Below, piece by piece: positions 1 to 6,629 of a stretch of DNA of 64,000 bases. The notes below the pieces were generated by a model. It saw only the letters and a list, made by a program, of their open reading frames with translations. It made no database searches and was not told where the DNA came from. Source of the DNA: Pseudomonas sp. DTU12.3 (lineage in GTDB: Bacteria > Pseudomonadota > Gammaproteobacteria > Pseudomonadales > Pseudomonadaceae); contig NZ_CP027218.1 of the NCBI RefSeq assembly GCF_004124275.1, forward strand, positions 4,157,501 through 4,221,500, written 5' to 3'. How positions within the stretch are numbered: the first letter of the stretch is position 1; the number at the start of each line of letters is the position of its first letter. The position numbers were made by a program, and so were the translations under genes.

Positions 1-493
1 AGCTTTTATCGAAGCGGTTGAACGCCGCCATCAGGTACGGCTGCACCGAGCGCAGGCGCAAACCGCGAGCGCTGACCAGCGTGCGCAGGCGATCAAGCAA
101 ATCTTGCGGCAAGGCGCTGGCGATGCGGTCGTAACCGCCCGGCTCAGCGGACAGCACCAGACGCCACGGCTGGGTTGGCGCACCAAACAAGTCTTCAAAA
201 CACAATTGGGCAAAGCCGCGCAGTTCTTCAGGGCTGCTGATCTGCGCGCTCCATGGCACCAGGCAGAAACGGCTGAAGTGCCCGGAGATGACCACGCTCA
301 ATTCGCCACCGGCACGGGCGTGTTCACCGAGCAGGCGGTCGAGGGTGTCCAGGGCCACCGCGTAGCTCTGGAAGCCTTCGTCGATGTAACCGACGCTGCC
401 CAGCCACAGGGTGTCGCTGCCACGCCGTTGACCGAGGCCAACACCGCTGGCGCCGAGCACGGCGACAAAACGCTCACGCGATAAAAGTGACAC
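1..493 (-). CDS. PilM/GspL-like protein of the secretion locus, 3' part outside the window
   Basis: The reading frame runs off the left edge; about 164 N-terminal residues are visible. I place the start at a GTG (493) that overlaps the end of gspE by 20 bases, an arrangement that suggests translational coupling. The visible part (VAVLGASGVGLG near the start, then alternating hydrophobic strands and LSVVISGHFSRF) resembles the N-terminal half of PilM or GspL, the actin-fold cytoplasmic proteins that connect the assembly ATPase to the inner-membrane platform of type IV pili and type II secretion systems. The position directly behind gspE supports that. No catalytic motif is visible, so the family assignment is an inference from fold-like pattern and context. 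The real-gene call is firm because codon use and frame continue without stops. Confidence 0.6.
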   Translation of the reverse strand, partial: MSLLSRERFVAVLGASGVGLGQRRGSDTLWLGSVGYIDEGFQSYAVALDTLDRLLGEHARAGGELSVVISGHFSRFCLVPWSAQISSPEELRGFAQLCFEDLFGAPTQPWRLVLSAEPGGYDRIASALPQDLLDRLRTLVSARGLRLRSVQPYLMAAFNRFDKS

Positions 494-2180
494 GATTGAT
501 CTCCTCCAGCGTGGTGCGACCTTGCTCCACCAGCTCCAGCGCCGATTCGCGCAACAGGCGCAAACCACGGGCGCAGGCCAGGGCTTTGATTTTTGTGATG
601 GGTTGGCGCTCGACGATCATCTGGCGCAGTTCGTCATCGAGGTGCAGCAACTCGGCAATCGCCGTGCGCCCGCGATAGCCACTGCCCCGGCAGTGGCCGC
701 AGCCCTTGCCGTGGACGAAGTGGTAATGGTCGACTTTCTGTGGATCGAGGCCCGAGGCGCGCAGCTCTTCATCGCTCGGATTGACCGGTGCGCTGCAACT
801 GGCGCACACCAGCCGGATCAGGCGCTGGGCGAGAATCGCGTTGAGCGCCGAGACCAGACTGTAGGGGTCGATTTCCATTTGGGTAAAGCGGCCAATCACG
901 TCGAAGACGTTGTTGGCGTGAATGGTGGTGAACACCAGGTGACCGGTGAGCGCCGATTGCACGGCGATCTGCGCGGTGTCCGGGTCACGGATTTCGCCGA
1001 CCATGATCTTGTCCGGGTCGTGACGCAGGATCGAGCGCAAACCCCGGGCGAAGGTCAGGCCTTTTTTCTCGTTGACCGGGATTTGCAGCACCCCCGGCAA
1101 TTGATACTCGACCGGGTCTTCGATGGTGATGATCTTGTCCACGCCGTGGTTGATCTCGGTGATCATCGCGTACAGCGTGGTGGTCTTGCCGCTGCCGGTC
1201 GGGCCGGTGACCAGCACCATGCCGTAGGGTTCGGCGGCGAGCCGGCGCAACTGGCGCAGGGTTTCGTCTTCAAAGCCCAGCGCCTGCAATTGCACGCCGC
1301 AGACCTTGTCGGCCAGATCCTGTTTGTCGAGCACCCGCAGCACCGCGTCTTCGCCAAAGATGCTCGGCATGATCGACACGCGAAAGTCGATCTGCCGGCC
1401 ACTGATACCGATCTTGAAACGACCGTCCTGCGGTACGCGTTTCTCGCCGATGTCCAGTTCGGCCATGACCTTGACCCGCGAGATCACCTGCTCGGCGAAC
1501 TCGTTGCCCTGGACTTTGCTGATGTTGTTGAGCACGCCGTCAATGCGGTACTTGATCACCAGACCGTGGCCGGTGGTGCCGAGATGGATGTCGCTGGCGT
1601 GCATTTTCAGCGCGTCGTAGAGGGTCGAGTTGACCAGTTTCACCACGCTGCTGGCGTCTTCGCTGATGCTGGTCAGCGACAGGCTTTGCAGGGTGTCGAT
1701 TTCGTGGTGGGTGTCGCCTTGGGCGTTCAGCGATTCGACGGCGTGGAAGCTTTCTTCGTGGCGGGCCAGATAGGCCTTGAGGTCATCGGCGTGCACTAGA
1801 TACAGCGGCGCGCCGTGCAGGCAATCGTCGATCCAGGCCAGGCGCGCCGGGTCGAAGGGGTCGGCAAAGACGCCGATGACTTCGTCGTTGTGGCGCAGCA
1901 GGATGAATTCACGTTTCAGGCATTGTGCGAGGGTGACCCGGTCGAATACCGGCGTCGCGGCGAACAGGCTGTCGGTGTCGAGCACCGGGTAATGCAGGGT
2001 GGCGCCGAGGGTGTGAATGAACGGCATCGGCGCCAGTTCGCACAACACGCCGAGGGCTTCAAGCACGCGTTCCCCGGAAGTGGCGGCCCGCGCCCGGGCC
2101 TGGGCAAGCTGTTCACTTGAAAAACGCTCTGGGGCGCTTTCGGCCGGCAGTGGTTCGACGACAACGGACAGACGTTCCAT
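474..2180 (-). CDS. gspE: Type II secretion system assembly ATPase GspE
   Basis: Cytoplasmic hexameric ATPase that powers pseudopilus assembly and thus export of folded proteins across the outer membrane. The 568-aa protein has an N-terminal GspE/PilB (MshEN-like) region to about residue 140 and a C-terminal secretion-ATPase domain. Visible motifs are Walker A GPTGSGKT (326-333), the Asp box ITIEDPVEYQ (351-360), Walker B MVGEIRD (393-399), the His box TGHLVFTTIH (412-421) and a zinc-type tetracysteine (C459, C462, C494, C497). The ATG at 2180 has a GGAG upstream. It lies 81 bases after the receiver gene and overlaps the next gene, so all three probably share the sigma-54-type promoter near 2865. 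GspF and GspG are encoded about 14 kb away on the other side of the oxidase. The tetracysteine argues against the retraction ATPase PilT; PilB-like origin cannot be fully excluded. Confidence 0.93.
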   Translation of the reverse strand: MERLSVVVEPLPAESAPERFSSEQLAQARARAATSGERVLEALGVLCELAPMPFIHTLGATLHYPVLDTDSLFAATPVFDRVTLAQCLKREFILLRHNDEVIGVFADPFDPARLAWIDDCLHGAPLYLVHADDLKAYLARHEESFHAVESLNAQGDTHHEIDTLQSLSLTSISEDASSVVKLVNSTLYDALKMHASDIHLGTTGHGLVIKYRIDGVLNNISKVQGNEFAEQVISRVKVMAELDIGEKRVPQDGRFKIGISGRQIDFRVSIMPSIFGEDAVLRVLDKQDLADKVCGVQLQALGFEDETLRQLRRLAAEPYGMVLVTGPTGSGKTTTLYAMITEINHGVDKIITIEDPVEYQLPGVLQIPVNEKKGLTFARGLRSILRHDPDKIMVGEIRDPDTAQIAVQSALTGHLVFTTIHANNVFDVIGRFTQMEIDPYSLVSALNAILAQRLIRLVCASCSAPVNPSDEELRASGLDPQKVDHYHFVHGKGCGHCRGSGYRGRTAIAELLHLDDELRQMIVERQPITKIKALACARGLRLLRESALELVEQGRTTLEEINRVTFIA

Positions 2181-2261
2181 GGCTTGCTCTCCAACCGGGG
2201 CTCAGAGCCCTGTCGGCGCGGCAAACCTTGGCGGCAAGTGCCGGAACGTCTGTTCGCGCCA

Positions 2262-2792
2262 TTACTCCCCGGTGAGCATTTGATCGTCGTCCGGTGCCAT
2301 GGCGTGCAACTGTCGTCGCCGATCCGCCAACACCCAACTGCCATCGTACAACTGCAACGGGAAGCTCTCGGTCCTGCTCTGGCGTCGTTCGACAAAGCCC
2401 TCGGAAGGGCTCGCACCGGGTTTCGCTTCGCGCTTGATGCCAAGAAGGTCGCAGACCGCCCGCGCCAGTTCCGCCAAGGGAAACGGTTTGAACAGGATGT
2501 GGCTGACCCCCAGTTGCCGCGCCCGCTCACAGACTTCAGCGGTCGGGTGACCCGTTATCAGCACAAAATGACACGCCCTGTTCTGGCGGACCGCGTCGAG
2601 CACCTCAAAGCCTTCCATATCGGGCAAGCGGTAATCGAACACCAGCACGTCGGGGGCAAACGTTTCGGCCAAACCGATAGCCGTCGCTCCGTCATGTGCA
2701 ATCCGGACATCCAGCCCCTGCGCCAACAGATAATCCTGAAGATTCTGTGCAAGCAGCTGTTCGTCTTCGACAACCAGTACTTTGTTAACCAA
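2262..2792 (-). CDS. Stand-alone response-regulator receiver protein
   Basis: A 176-aa protein made of one CheY-like receiver domain (residues 3-120) plus a C-terminal tail of about 55 residues with no recognisable output domain. The phosphoacceptor is D53 (in VFDYRLPD), the acidic pair is E9/D10, and the switch residues T80 and K102 (FKPF) are present, so it should be phosphorylatable. The start is a TTG at 2792, chosen because AAGGAG sits 7 bases upstream; no ATG or GTG fits as well. It lacks DNA-binding and AAA+ domains, so it cannot itself be the sigma-54 activator expected for this locus. It may act in a phosphorelay or control secretion by protein contact. It is the first gene of a unit with gspE and follows a sigma-54-like promoter and two palindromes. 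Confidence 0.87.
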   Translation of the reverse strand: MVNKVLVVEDEQLLAQNLQDYLLAQGLDVRIAHDGATAIGLAETFAPDVLVFDYRLPDMEGFEVLDAVRQNRACHFVLITGHPTAEVCERARQLGVSHILFKPFPLAELARAVCDLLGIKREAKPGASPSEGFVERRQSRTESFPLQLYDGSWVLADRRRQLHAMAPDDDQMLTGE

Positions 2793-2856
2793 GGTCGACT
2801 CCTTGAAACAGCAGGTCCGATGACCCCGCCCTGAGAGTGCGCCTTACCATCGGTAA

Positions 2857-2872
2857 CGCACACTTCATGCCA
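2857..2872 (-). promoter_or_regulatory. Candidate sigma-54 promoter of the receiver-gspE operon
   Basis: On the minus strand the sequence reads TGGCATGAAGTGTGCG. It keeps the invariant GG-N10-GC spacing of -24/-12 promoters but departs from the consensus TGGCACG-N4-TTGCW at three or four positions. It lies about 65 bases before the TTG start of the receiver gene and about 75-130 bases downstream of two palindromes that could be enhancer sites. It is supported mainly by the parallel with the perfect promoter before the oxidase gene. Confidence 0.5.
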
Positions 2873-2945
2873 GGCAGAGCGCCGGTAATTTTATCTCTTC
2901 ATGTCCTTGAAATTAATGACAATGCCCGCTCGTCCCGGTACCCCG

Positions 2946-3008
2946 TTCCCCAGAAACGGGGAAGCACCTGAATGGGCATCGAAGCCATTCCCCACTATTG
3001 GGGGGGAA
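2946..3008. promoter_or_regulatory. Pair of TTCCCC-N6-GGGG palindromes, candidate activator sites
   Basis: Two related inverted repeats lie in the 219-base gap before the receiver gene. The first is TTCCCC-AGAAAC-GGGGAA (2946-2963), perfect over six bases per arm. The second is TTCCCC-ACTATT-GGGGGGGAA (2988-3008). Their centres are about 42-44 bases apart, roughly four helical turns. The same pattern returns upstream of the oxidase gene and the transglycosylase gene. The placement upstream of a sigma-54-like promoter suggests binding sites for a dimeric enhancer-binding protein; the identity of the protein is unknown. Confidence 0.6.
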
Positions 3009-3011
3009 CCT

Positions 3012-3773
3012 TCAGTCGTCGTCAATTCGTTCGATCCTGTTCTGCACCCGTAATTGCGCGAGCACCTGACGACGAGCCTGGGTCTGTTGCTGTCGGGCGA
3101 GCTGTGCCCTGACTGAATCCAGCCCCTGTAAATCTGGGACATCGGCGGCCTCCAAGTGGTTCTGCAAATAAATCACATGCCAGCCGAACGGTGAACGCAC
3201 CGGTTGGCTGGCGAGCGCTGCTCCGCTGATGATCGAGGCGCGCATTTGCATCAAGCGTAGACGCGCTGCGGCCACTGTGGCGGCATCCGCTTGCGCGGGC
3301 ACACGGATCAGCAAGTGCCGGGGTTGCAAGGTATTGGCGCGGATCAGCTCGGCGAACATCTGCTGCGCCGCCAGTTCGCGACGGGTGTACTCGGTGAAGG
3401 ACGCCTCATCGAAACCGGCATCCTGCAAGCGACGCACGAATTTATCCGCGCCGCCGATGGCCATGCGGGTTTGCTCGATTTGCTGACGCAGCGCTTGCTC
3501 GTCGATCTGCCGGCCATGCTTCTGCGATTCCTGCCACAGCAGTTCTTTGTCGATCAGCATTTGCAACGCCGCATGCCGCAGTTCCTTGTAGGCCTTGGGG
3601 CTGCGAATACTCGCCACCGCGCGACCCTGATCTTCCAGGTATTCGGCGAAAAAGCGCTCGAAACGAAACCCGGAGATTTCCTCGCCGTTGACCCGCGCCA
3701 CGGCCGGTTCGTTATTGGCCCACGCCAGCGGAAACCAGCAGGTCAGCAGCACTATCAGACTTGTGAGCTTCAT
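3012..3773 (-). CDS. Periplasmic SurA/PpiC-like protein with shortened parvulin domain
   Basis: A 253-aa exported protein. A signal peptide (about residues 1-20, ending AWA) is followed by a SurA_N-like helical chaperone region (about 25-145) with the typical NGEEISGFRFERFF and LIDKELLWQES patterns. A parvulin segment then starts PRHLLIRV (151-158) and ends PFGWHVIYLQ (195-204). A normal PpiC domain spans about 95 residues; here only about 54 remain, and the central stretch that usually carries GGDLGWF and half of the active site is missing. I infer a chaperone without prolyl isomerase activity. It starts 14 bases after the cytochrome gene and closes the oxidase-linked operon, so it may help fold the large oxidase or the SCO proteins in the periplasm. 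Confidence 0.85.
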   Translation of the reverse strand: MKLTSLIVLLTCWFPLAWANNEPAVARVNGEEISGFRFERFFAEYLEDQGRAVASIRSPKAYKELRHAALQMLIDKELLWQESQKHGRQIDEQALRQQIEQTRMAIGGADKFVRRLQDAGFDEASFTEYTRRELAAQQMFAELIRANTLQPRHLLIRVPAQADAATVAAARLRLMQMRASIISGAALASQPVRSPFGWHVIYLQNHLEAADVPDLQGLDSVRAQLARQQQTQARRQVLAQLRVQNRIERIDDD

Positions 3774-3787
3774 GATCGGGCCTCCGT

Positions 3788-5338
3788 TCAGGGGCTGGCA
3801 ACAATCGGTTTATAGGGCGCGACCAGATAAAAATGCTGATCGGGCAAATCCACGGTGACCACGTGCGCGCCGTTCAAGCCCAGGCGTCGACCGGGACCGA
3901 AGCTCAGGCGCGGGGTCAGGCCGGTGTCGAAGTCGTGCAGGCCTTCCAGCGCCGCCACCAGTTTTTCGCGGCTGGCGTCGCGGCCGGCCTGTTTCATGCC
4001 TTCGCTGAGCAACAGCATCGAGGCGTAGGCGCCGACTTGCAGCACCGCGTGCTGGGCGCCGAGACCTTGGTGTTCACGCAGCAACGTCAGGGCCATGCGC
4101 CCGGCCTGGGTCCAGTCGCTGGGCACAAACGGATAGGCGAGAAACACCCGCCGCGAGAATCCCTCCGGCACTTGCAGCAACTCACCAGCAACCTGGCTCG
4201 AAGCGGCGAACAGATACGGCACTTGCCCGGCGCTTTGCAGGCGTGTCGCCAAGCGACCAAAACCACCGCCATTGCCCAGATAAAACACCGAGCGCGAGCC
4301 CAACGGCAGTGCCTCCGCCGCCGGGTCGTAGGCTTGCAGATGGACTTTCTGCCAGCCGTGATCCTGCAAGTACTGGCCGAGGTTTTGCGCGGCCAGCGTT
4401 TGTGCCGGGTCATCGGGATACGCGATCAATGTCGGCCCTTGCAGCACGCGCAGGCTTGCTATGGCGTAATCGGCCAGCGCGATCAATTGCTCGCGCAAGC
4501 CCGGTAAAGGCTCGAAAATCTGCGGACTCGCCTGCATCGAGCCGAGCAACGACAAGGCGCCAATCAGTGGCACGCCGGACTGTTCCAGACGGCTTGCCAA
4601 TTCACTGTCGAGTGCCGGCGCCAGCGGCGCGATCAGCGCGAACACTTGTTCTTGCTCAATCAACTGCTGCAGGGCTTGCTCGGCGCTGGCGCGATCCGGG
4701 CCGGGATCGATCACGGTCAAGCGCAGTTGCCGACCGTGAATACCACCGGCCTGATTGATCCGCGCGACGCTGCCGTTAAGAACTGCCGCGATGGTCATGC
4801 CCTCCTCGGCCAGCGGGCCTTGACTGGGCAGCAAGGTGCCGAGGTGCAAGGTTTGCGCCTCAAGGCCCGGGTCGCGTTCATCGGCCAGGCGTTTGAGGTA
4901 CGCGGTGAGGTTGCGCCGATCCTTCATCGACAGCAGAAAACGCGGCATGCTCGGGTCGAGGCGATTGTGGCCGGGGTCGCATCCTTGCTCGATGACGGTC
5001 GCCAGACTGCTCTCGGTGTACGCCGGATAACTGCGGCCGTTGACCTGTTGCTGGCCGTAGGTGCTGGTCAGCCGCGCCCAGTTCAACGGCGGCGGACGCA
5101 CCCCGCCTTCGGGCCGACCGAGGCCATCGGCGCCGTGGCAATTGGCGCACGGCAAACTCGTCGCCGGCAGCAACACATCCGCCGCGCCGACCCGCGCCAT
5201 GATCGCCTCGCCGCTGGCCGACAAGCCTTGGCGGTACAGGCGCTTGCCCGCCGCTTCTTCCGGGGTCAGCGGTGCAGCGCCCGCGCCAAGGCTGACGCCA
5301 GCGAGCAGGATCAGGGCGAGTACGCGGCAGCGGTTCAT
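3788..5338 (-). CDS. Cytochrome c fused to a periplasmic binding-protein fold
   Basis: A 516-aa exported protein with two parts. After a signal peptide (about 1-21, ending AGA) comes a small c-type cytochrome domain (about 25-155) with one haem-binding motif CANCH (64-68) and candidate axial methionines M131 or M138. From about residue 163 (LHLGTLLPSQGPLAEEG) to 500 it resembles the type 1 periplasmic binding fold of branched-chain amino acid transporters, with the characteristic INQAGGIHGRQLRL stretch. No ABC transporter permease is nearby. It sits between a SCO gene (9 bases away) and the parvulin-like gene (14 bases). The likely role is electron acceptance or ligand sensing in the periplasm beside the oxidase; this is inference. 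Each domain is recognisable, the combination is unusual. Confidence 0.88.
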   Translation of the reverse strand: MNRCRVLALILLAGVSLGAGAAPLTPEEAAGKRLYRQGLSASGEAIMARVGAADVLLPATSLPCANCHGADGLGRPEGGVRPPPLNWARLTSTYGQQQVNGRSYPAYTESSLATVIEQGCDPGHNRLDPSMPRFLLSMKDRRNLTAYLKRLADERDPGLEAQTLHLGTLLPSQGPLAEEGMTIAAVLNGSVARINQAGGIHGRQLRLTVIDPGPDRASAEQALQQLIEQEQVFALIAPLAPALDSELASRLEQSGVPLIGALSLLGSMQASPQIFEPLPGLREQLIALADYAIASLRVLQGPTLIAYPDDPAQTLAAQNLGQYLQDHGWQKVHLQAYDPAAEALPLGSRSVFYLGNGGGFGRLATRLQSAGQVPYLFAASSQVAGELLQVPEGFSRRVFLAYPFVPSDWTQAGRMALTLLREHQGLGAQHAVLQVGAYASMLLLSEGMKQAGRDASREKLVAALEGLHDFDTGLTPRLSFGPGRRLGLNGAHVVTVDLPDQHFYLVAPYKPIVASP

Positions 5339-5347
5339 GGCGCGGGC

Positions 5348-5968
5348 TCAGCGATCGGCCACGGGCATTGTCAGCAACTGCAAGCGCTGGGCAATGGCGG
5401 CGGCCGGGGCATCGGGGCGGATTTTGCTCCAGCGTTTGTTCGCGACGTCGCCGACGATCAACTGCGTGGAGTGCTGCTCGGGCGTCGGCACGATCTGGCC
5501 GATGCGACTCAGCACCAGGTCCATCTGCGCCTTGTCGCCGGTAAGAAAAAGCCAATGAGGGTCATCGGAACCCTGCTTCAAGGTGTAAGCCTTGAGCACC
5601 GCCGGCGTATCGCGCAGCGGGTCACTGGTAAGGGAAATGAAGGTGATGTCCTGCGCCTTTTCGCCCAACAGCTCGCGCACCTCTTTGAGCTTTTGCGTGA
5701 TCAGTGGGCAGGCATCGTTGCAACGGGTGAAAATCACGTTGAGCAGGACGATGCGGTTTTGCAGGGCATCGCTGTAGAAGCGCAGGGTTTCGCCGTTCTG
5801 ATCCTGCAACAGCGTGTCGGTGAACCAGGTTTTTGCGTCGTGGGTGCCTTGGGCCGGCGCGGCGGCAACCGTTGTCGGGGCTTCGGGGGCATGGCCTTCG
5901 TGGGCGAACGTGACGGTGCTGAAGATCCAGAAGCACACGCTCAGGGAGATCCAGTCGAGCATTCTCAT
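5348..5968 (-). CDS. SCO1/SenC family copper chaperone (second copy)
   Basis: A 206-aa thioredoxin-fold protein with an N-terminal hydrophobic signal or anchor (about 5-22) followed by a HEGHA patch that could bind metal. The SCO copper ligands are visible as C83 and C87 (TRCNDACP) and H166 (PEQHSTQLIVGD). SCO proteins bring copper to cuproenzymes or act as thiol oxidoreductases in the periplasm. Its start overlaps the stop of the preceding SCO gene by four bases (ATGA), indicating coupled translation. ATGs at codons 1 and 3 are both possible. In this operon the obvious copper client is the multicopper oxidase encoded upstream. Confidence 0.92.
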   Translation of the reverse strand: MRMLDWISLSVCFWIFSTVTFAHEGHAPEAPTTVAAAPAQGTHDAKTWFTDTLLQDQNGETLRFYSDALQNRIVLLNVIFTRCNDACPLITQKLKEVRELLGEKAQDITFISLTSDPLRDTPAVLKAYTLKQGSDDPHWLFLTGDKAQMDLVLSRIGQIVPTPEQHSTQLIVGDVANKRWSKIRPDAPAAAIAQRLQLLTMPVADR

Positions 5969-6615
5969 GGCTGTTGCTCCATGGCGATGGCGGTGTGTTT
6001 GGCGTGGGTGCGCAGGCCGCTGAGTTTCTCGACTTCCTTGGCCAGCAGCGCCGGATCGGTGAAGCCGTAGTAGCGCATCCAGTGGCGGTTGTTGCCGTCG
6101 CCGACGAGGATCAACGGCTGATGATTCTTGAAGTCACCGCTGAAACTGCCGAGGCCTTTGAGGGTTTCATTGATCGATTGTGGTGAGCCGGTCAGCCAGC
6201 TCCAGCCCGGCCCGCGCTGGAAGGTGCGCGCGTAATCCTGCAGGCGTTTCGGGTCGTCGCGTTGCGGGTCGATACTGATCGACACCAGTTGCACTTCGTT
6301 GCCGACGCGCGCGCCGAGTTGTTTCTGCACTTTGCCCATGATCGACGAAACCACCGGGCACACCGTGGTGCAACTGGTGTAGATAAAGCTCATGACGACG
6401 ATTTTGCCCTGCACCAGGTCTTGTTCGAGGCGCACGGTTTTGCCGTTCTGATCGAGCAGTGGCACGTTGGCGAATTTCACCTGGGTGTGTTCTTGGGTGT
6501 TGCTCGCCGGCGCCTTGTGCCCGACGTGTTCGTCTGCCGAATGGGCGTTGGCGTGTTGAATGCCGAGGCTTAACAGGCACAGGATCAGCAGGCCAGTGGA
6601 TGCAAATCGGTTCAT
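5965..6615 (-). CDS. SCO1/SenC family copper chaperone (first copy)
   Basis: A 216-aa SCO protein with signal peptide (about 1-24, ending ANA), a His-rich segment after it (HSADEHVGHK), and copper ligands C82, C86 (SCTTVCP) and H165 (KNHQPLILVGD). The start at 6615 is preferred over an in-frame ATG six codons earlier because GAGGAG lies 8-9 bases upstream of it. It begins 14 bases after the beta-propeller gene and overlaps the second SCO gene. The two SCO proteins differ enough in sequence to suggest separate roles, for example copper delivery and disulfide reduction, rather than a recent duplication; this is inference. Confidence 0.92.
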   Translation of the reverse strand: MNRFASTGLLILCLLSLGIQHANAHSADEHVGHKAPASNTQEHTQVKFANVPLLDQNGKTVRLEQDLVQGKIVVMSFIYTSCTTVCPVVSSIMGKVQKQLGARVGNEVQLVSISIDPQRDDPKRLQDYARTFQRGPGWSWLTGSPQSINETLKGLGSFSGDFKNHQPLILVGDGNNRHWMRYYGFTDPALLAKEVEKLSGLRTHAKHTAIAMEQQP

Positions 6616-6629
6616 GTCGAAACTCCTCT

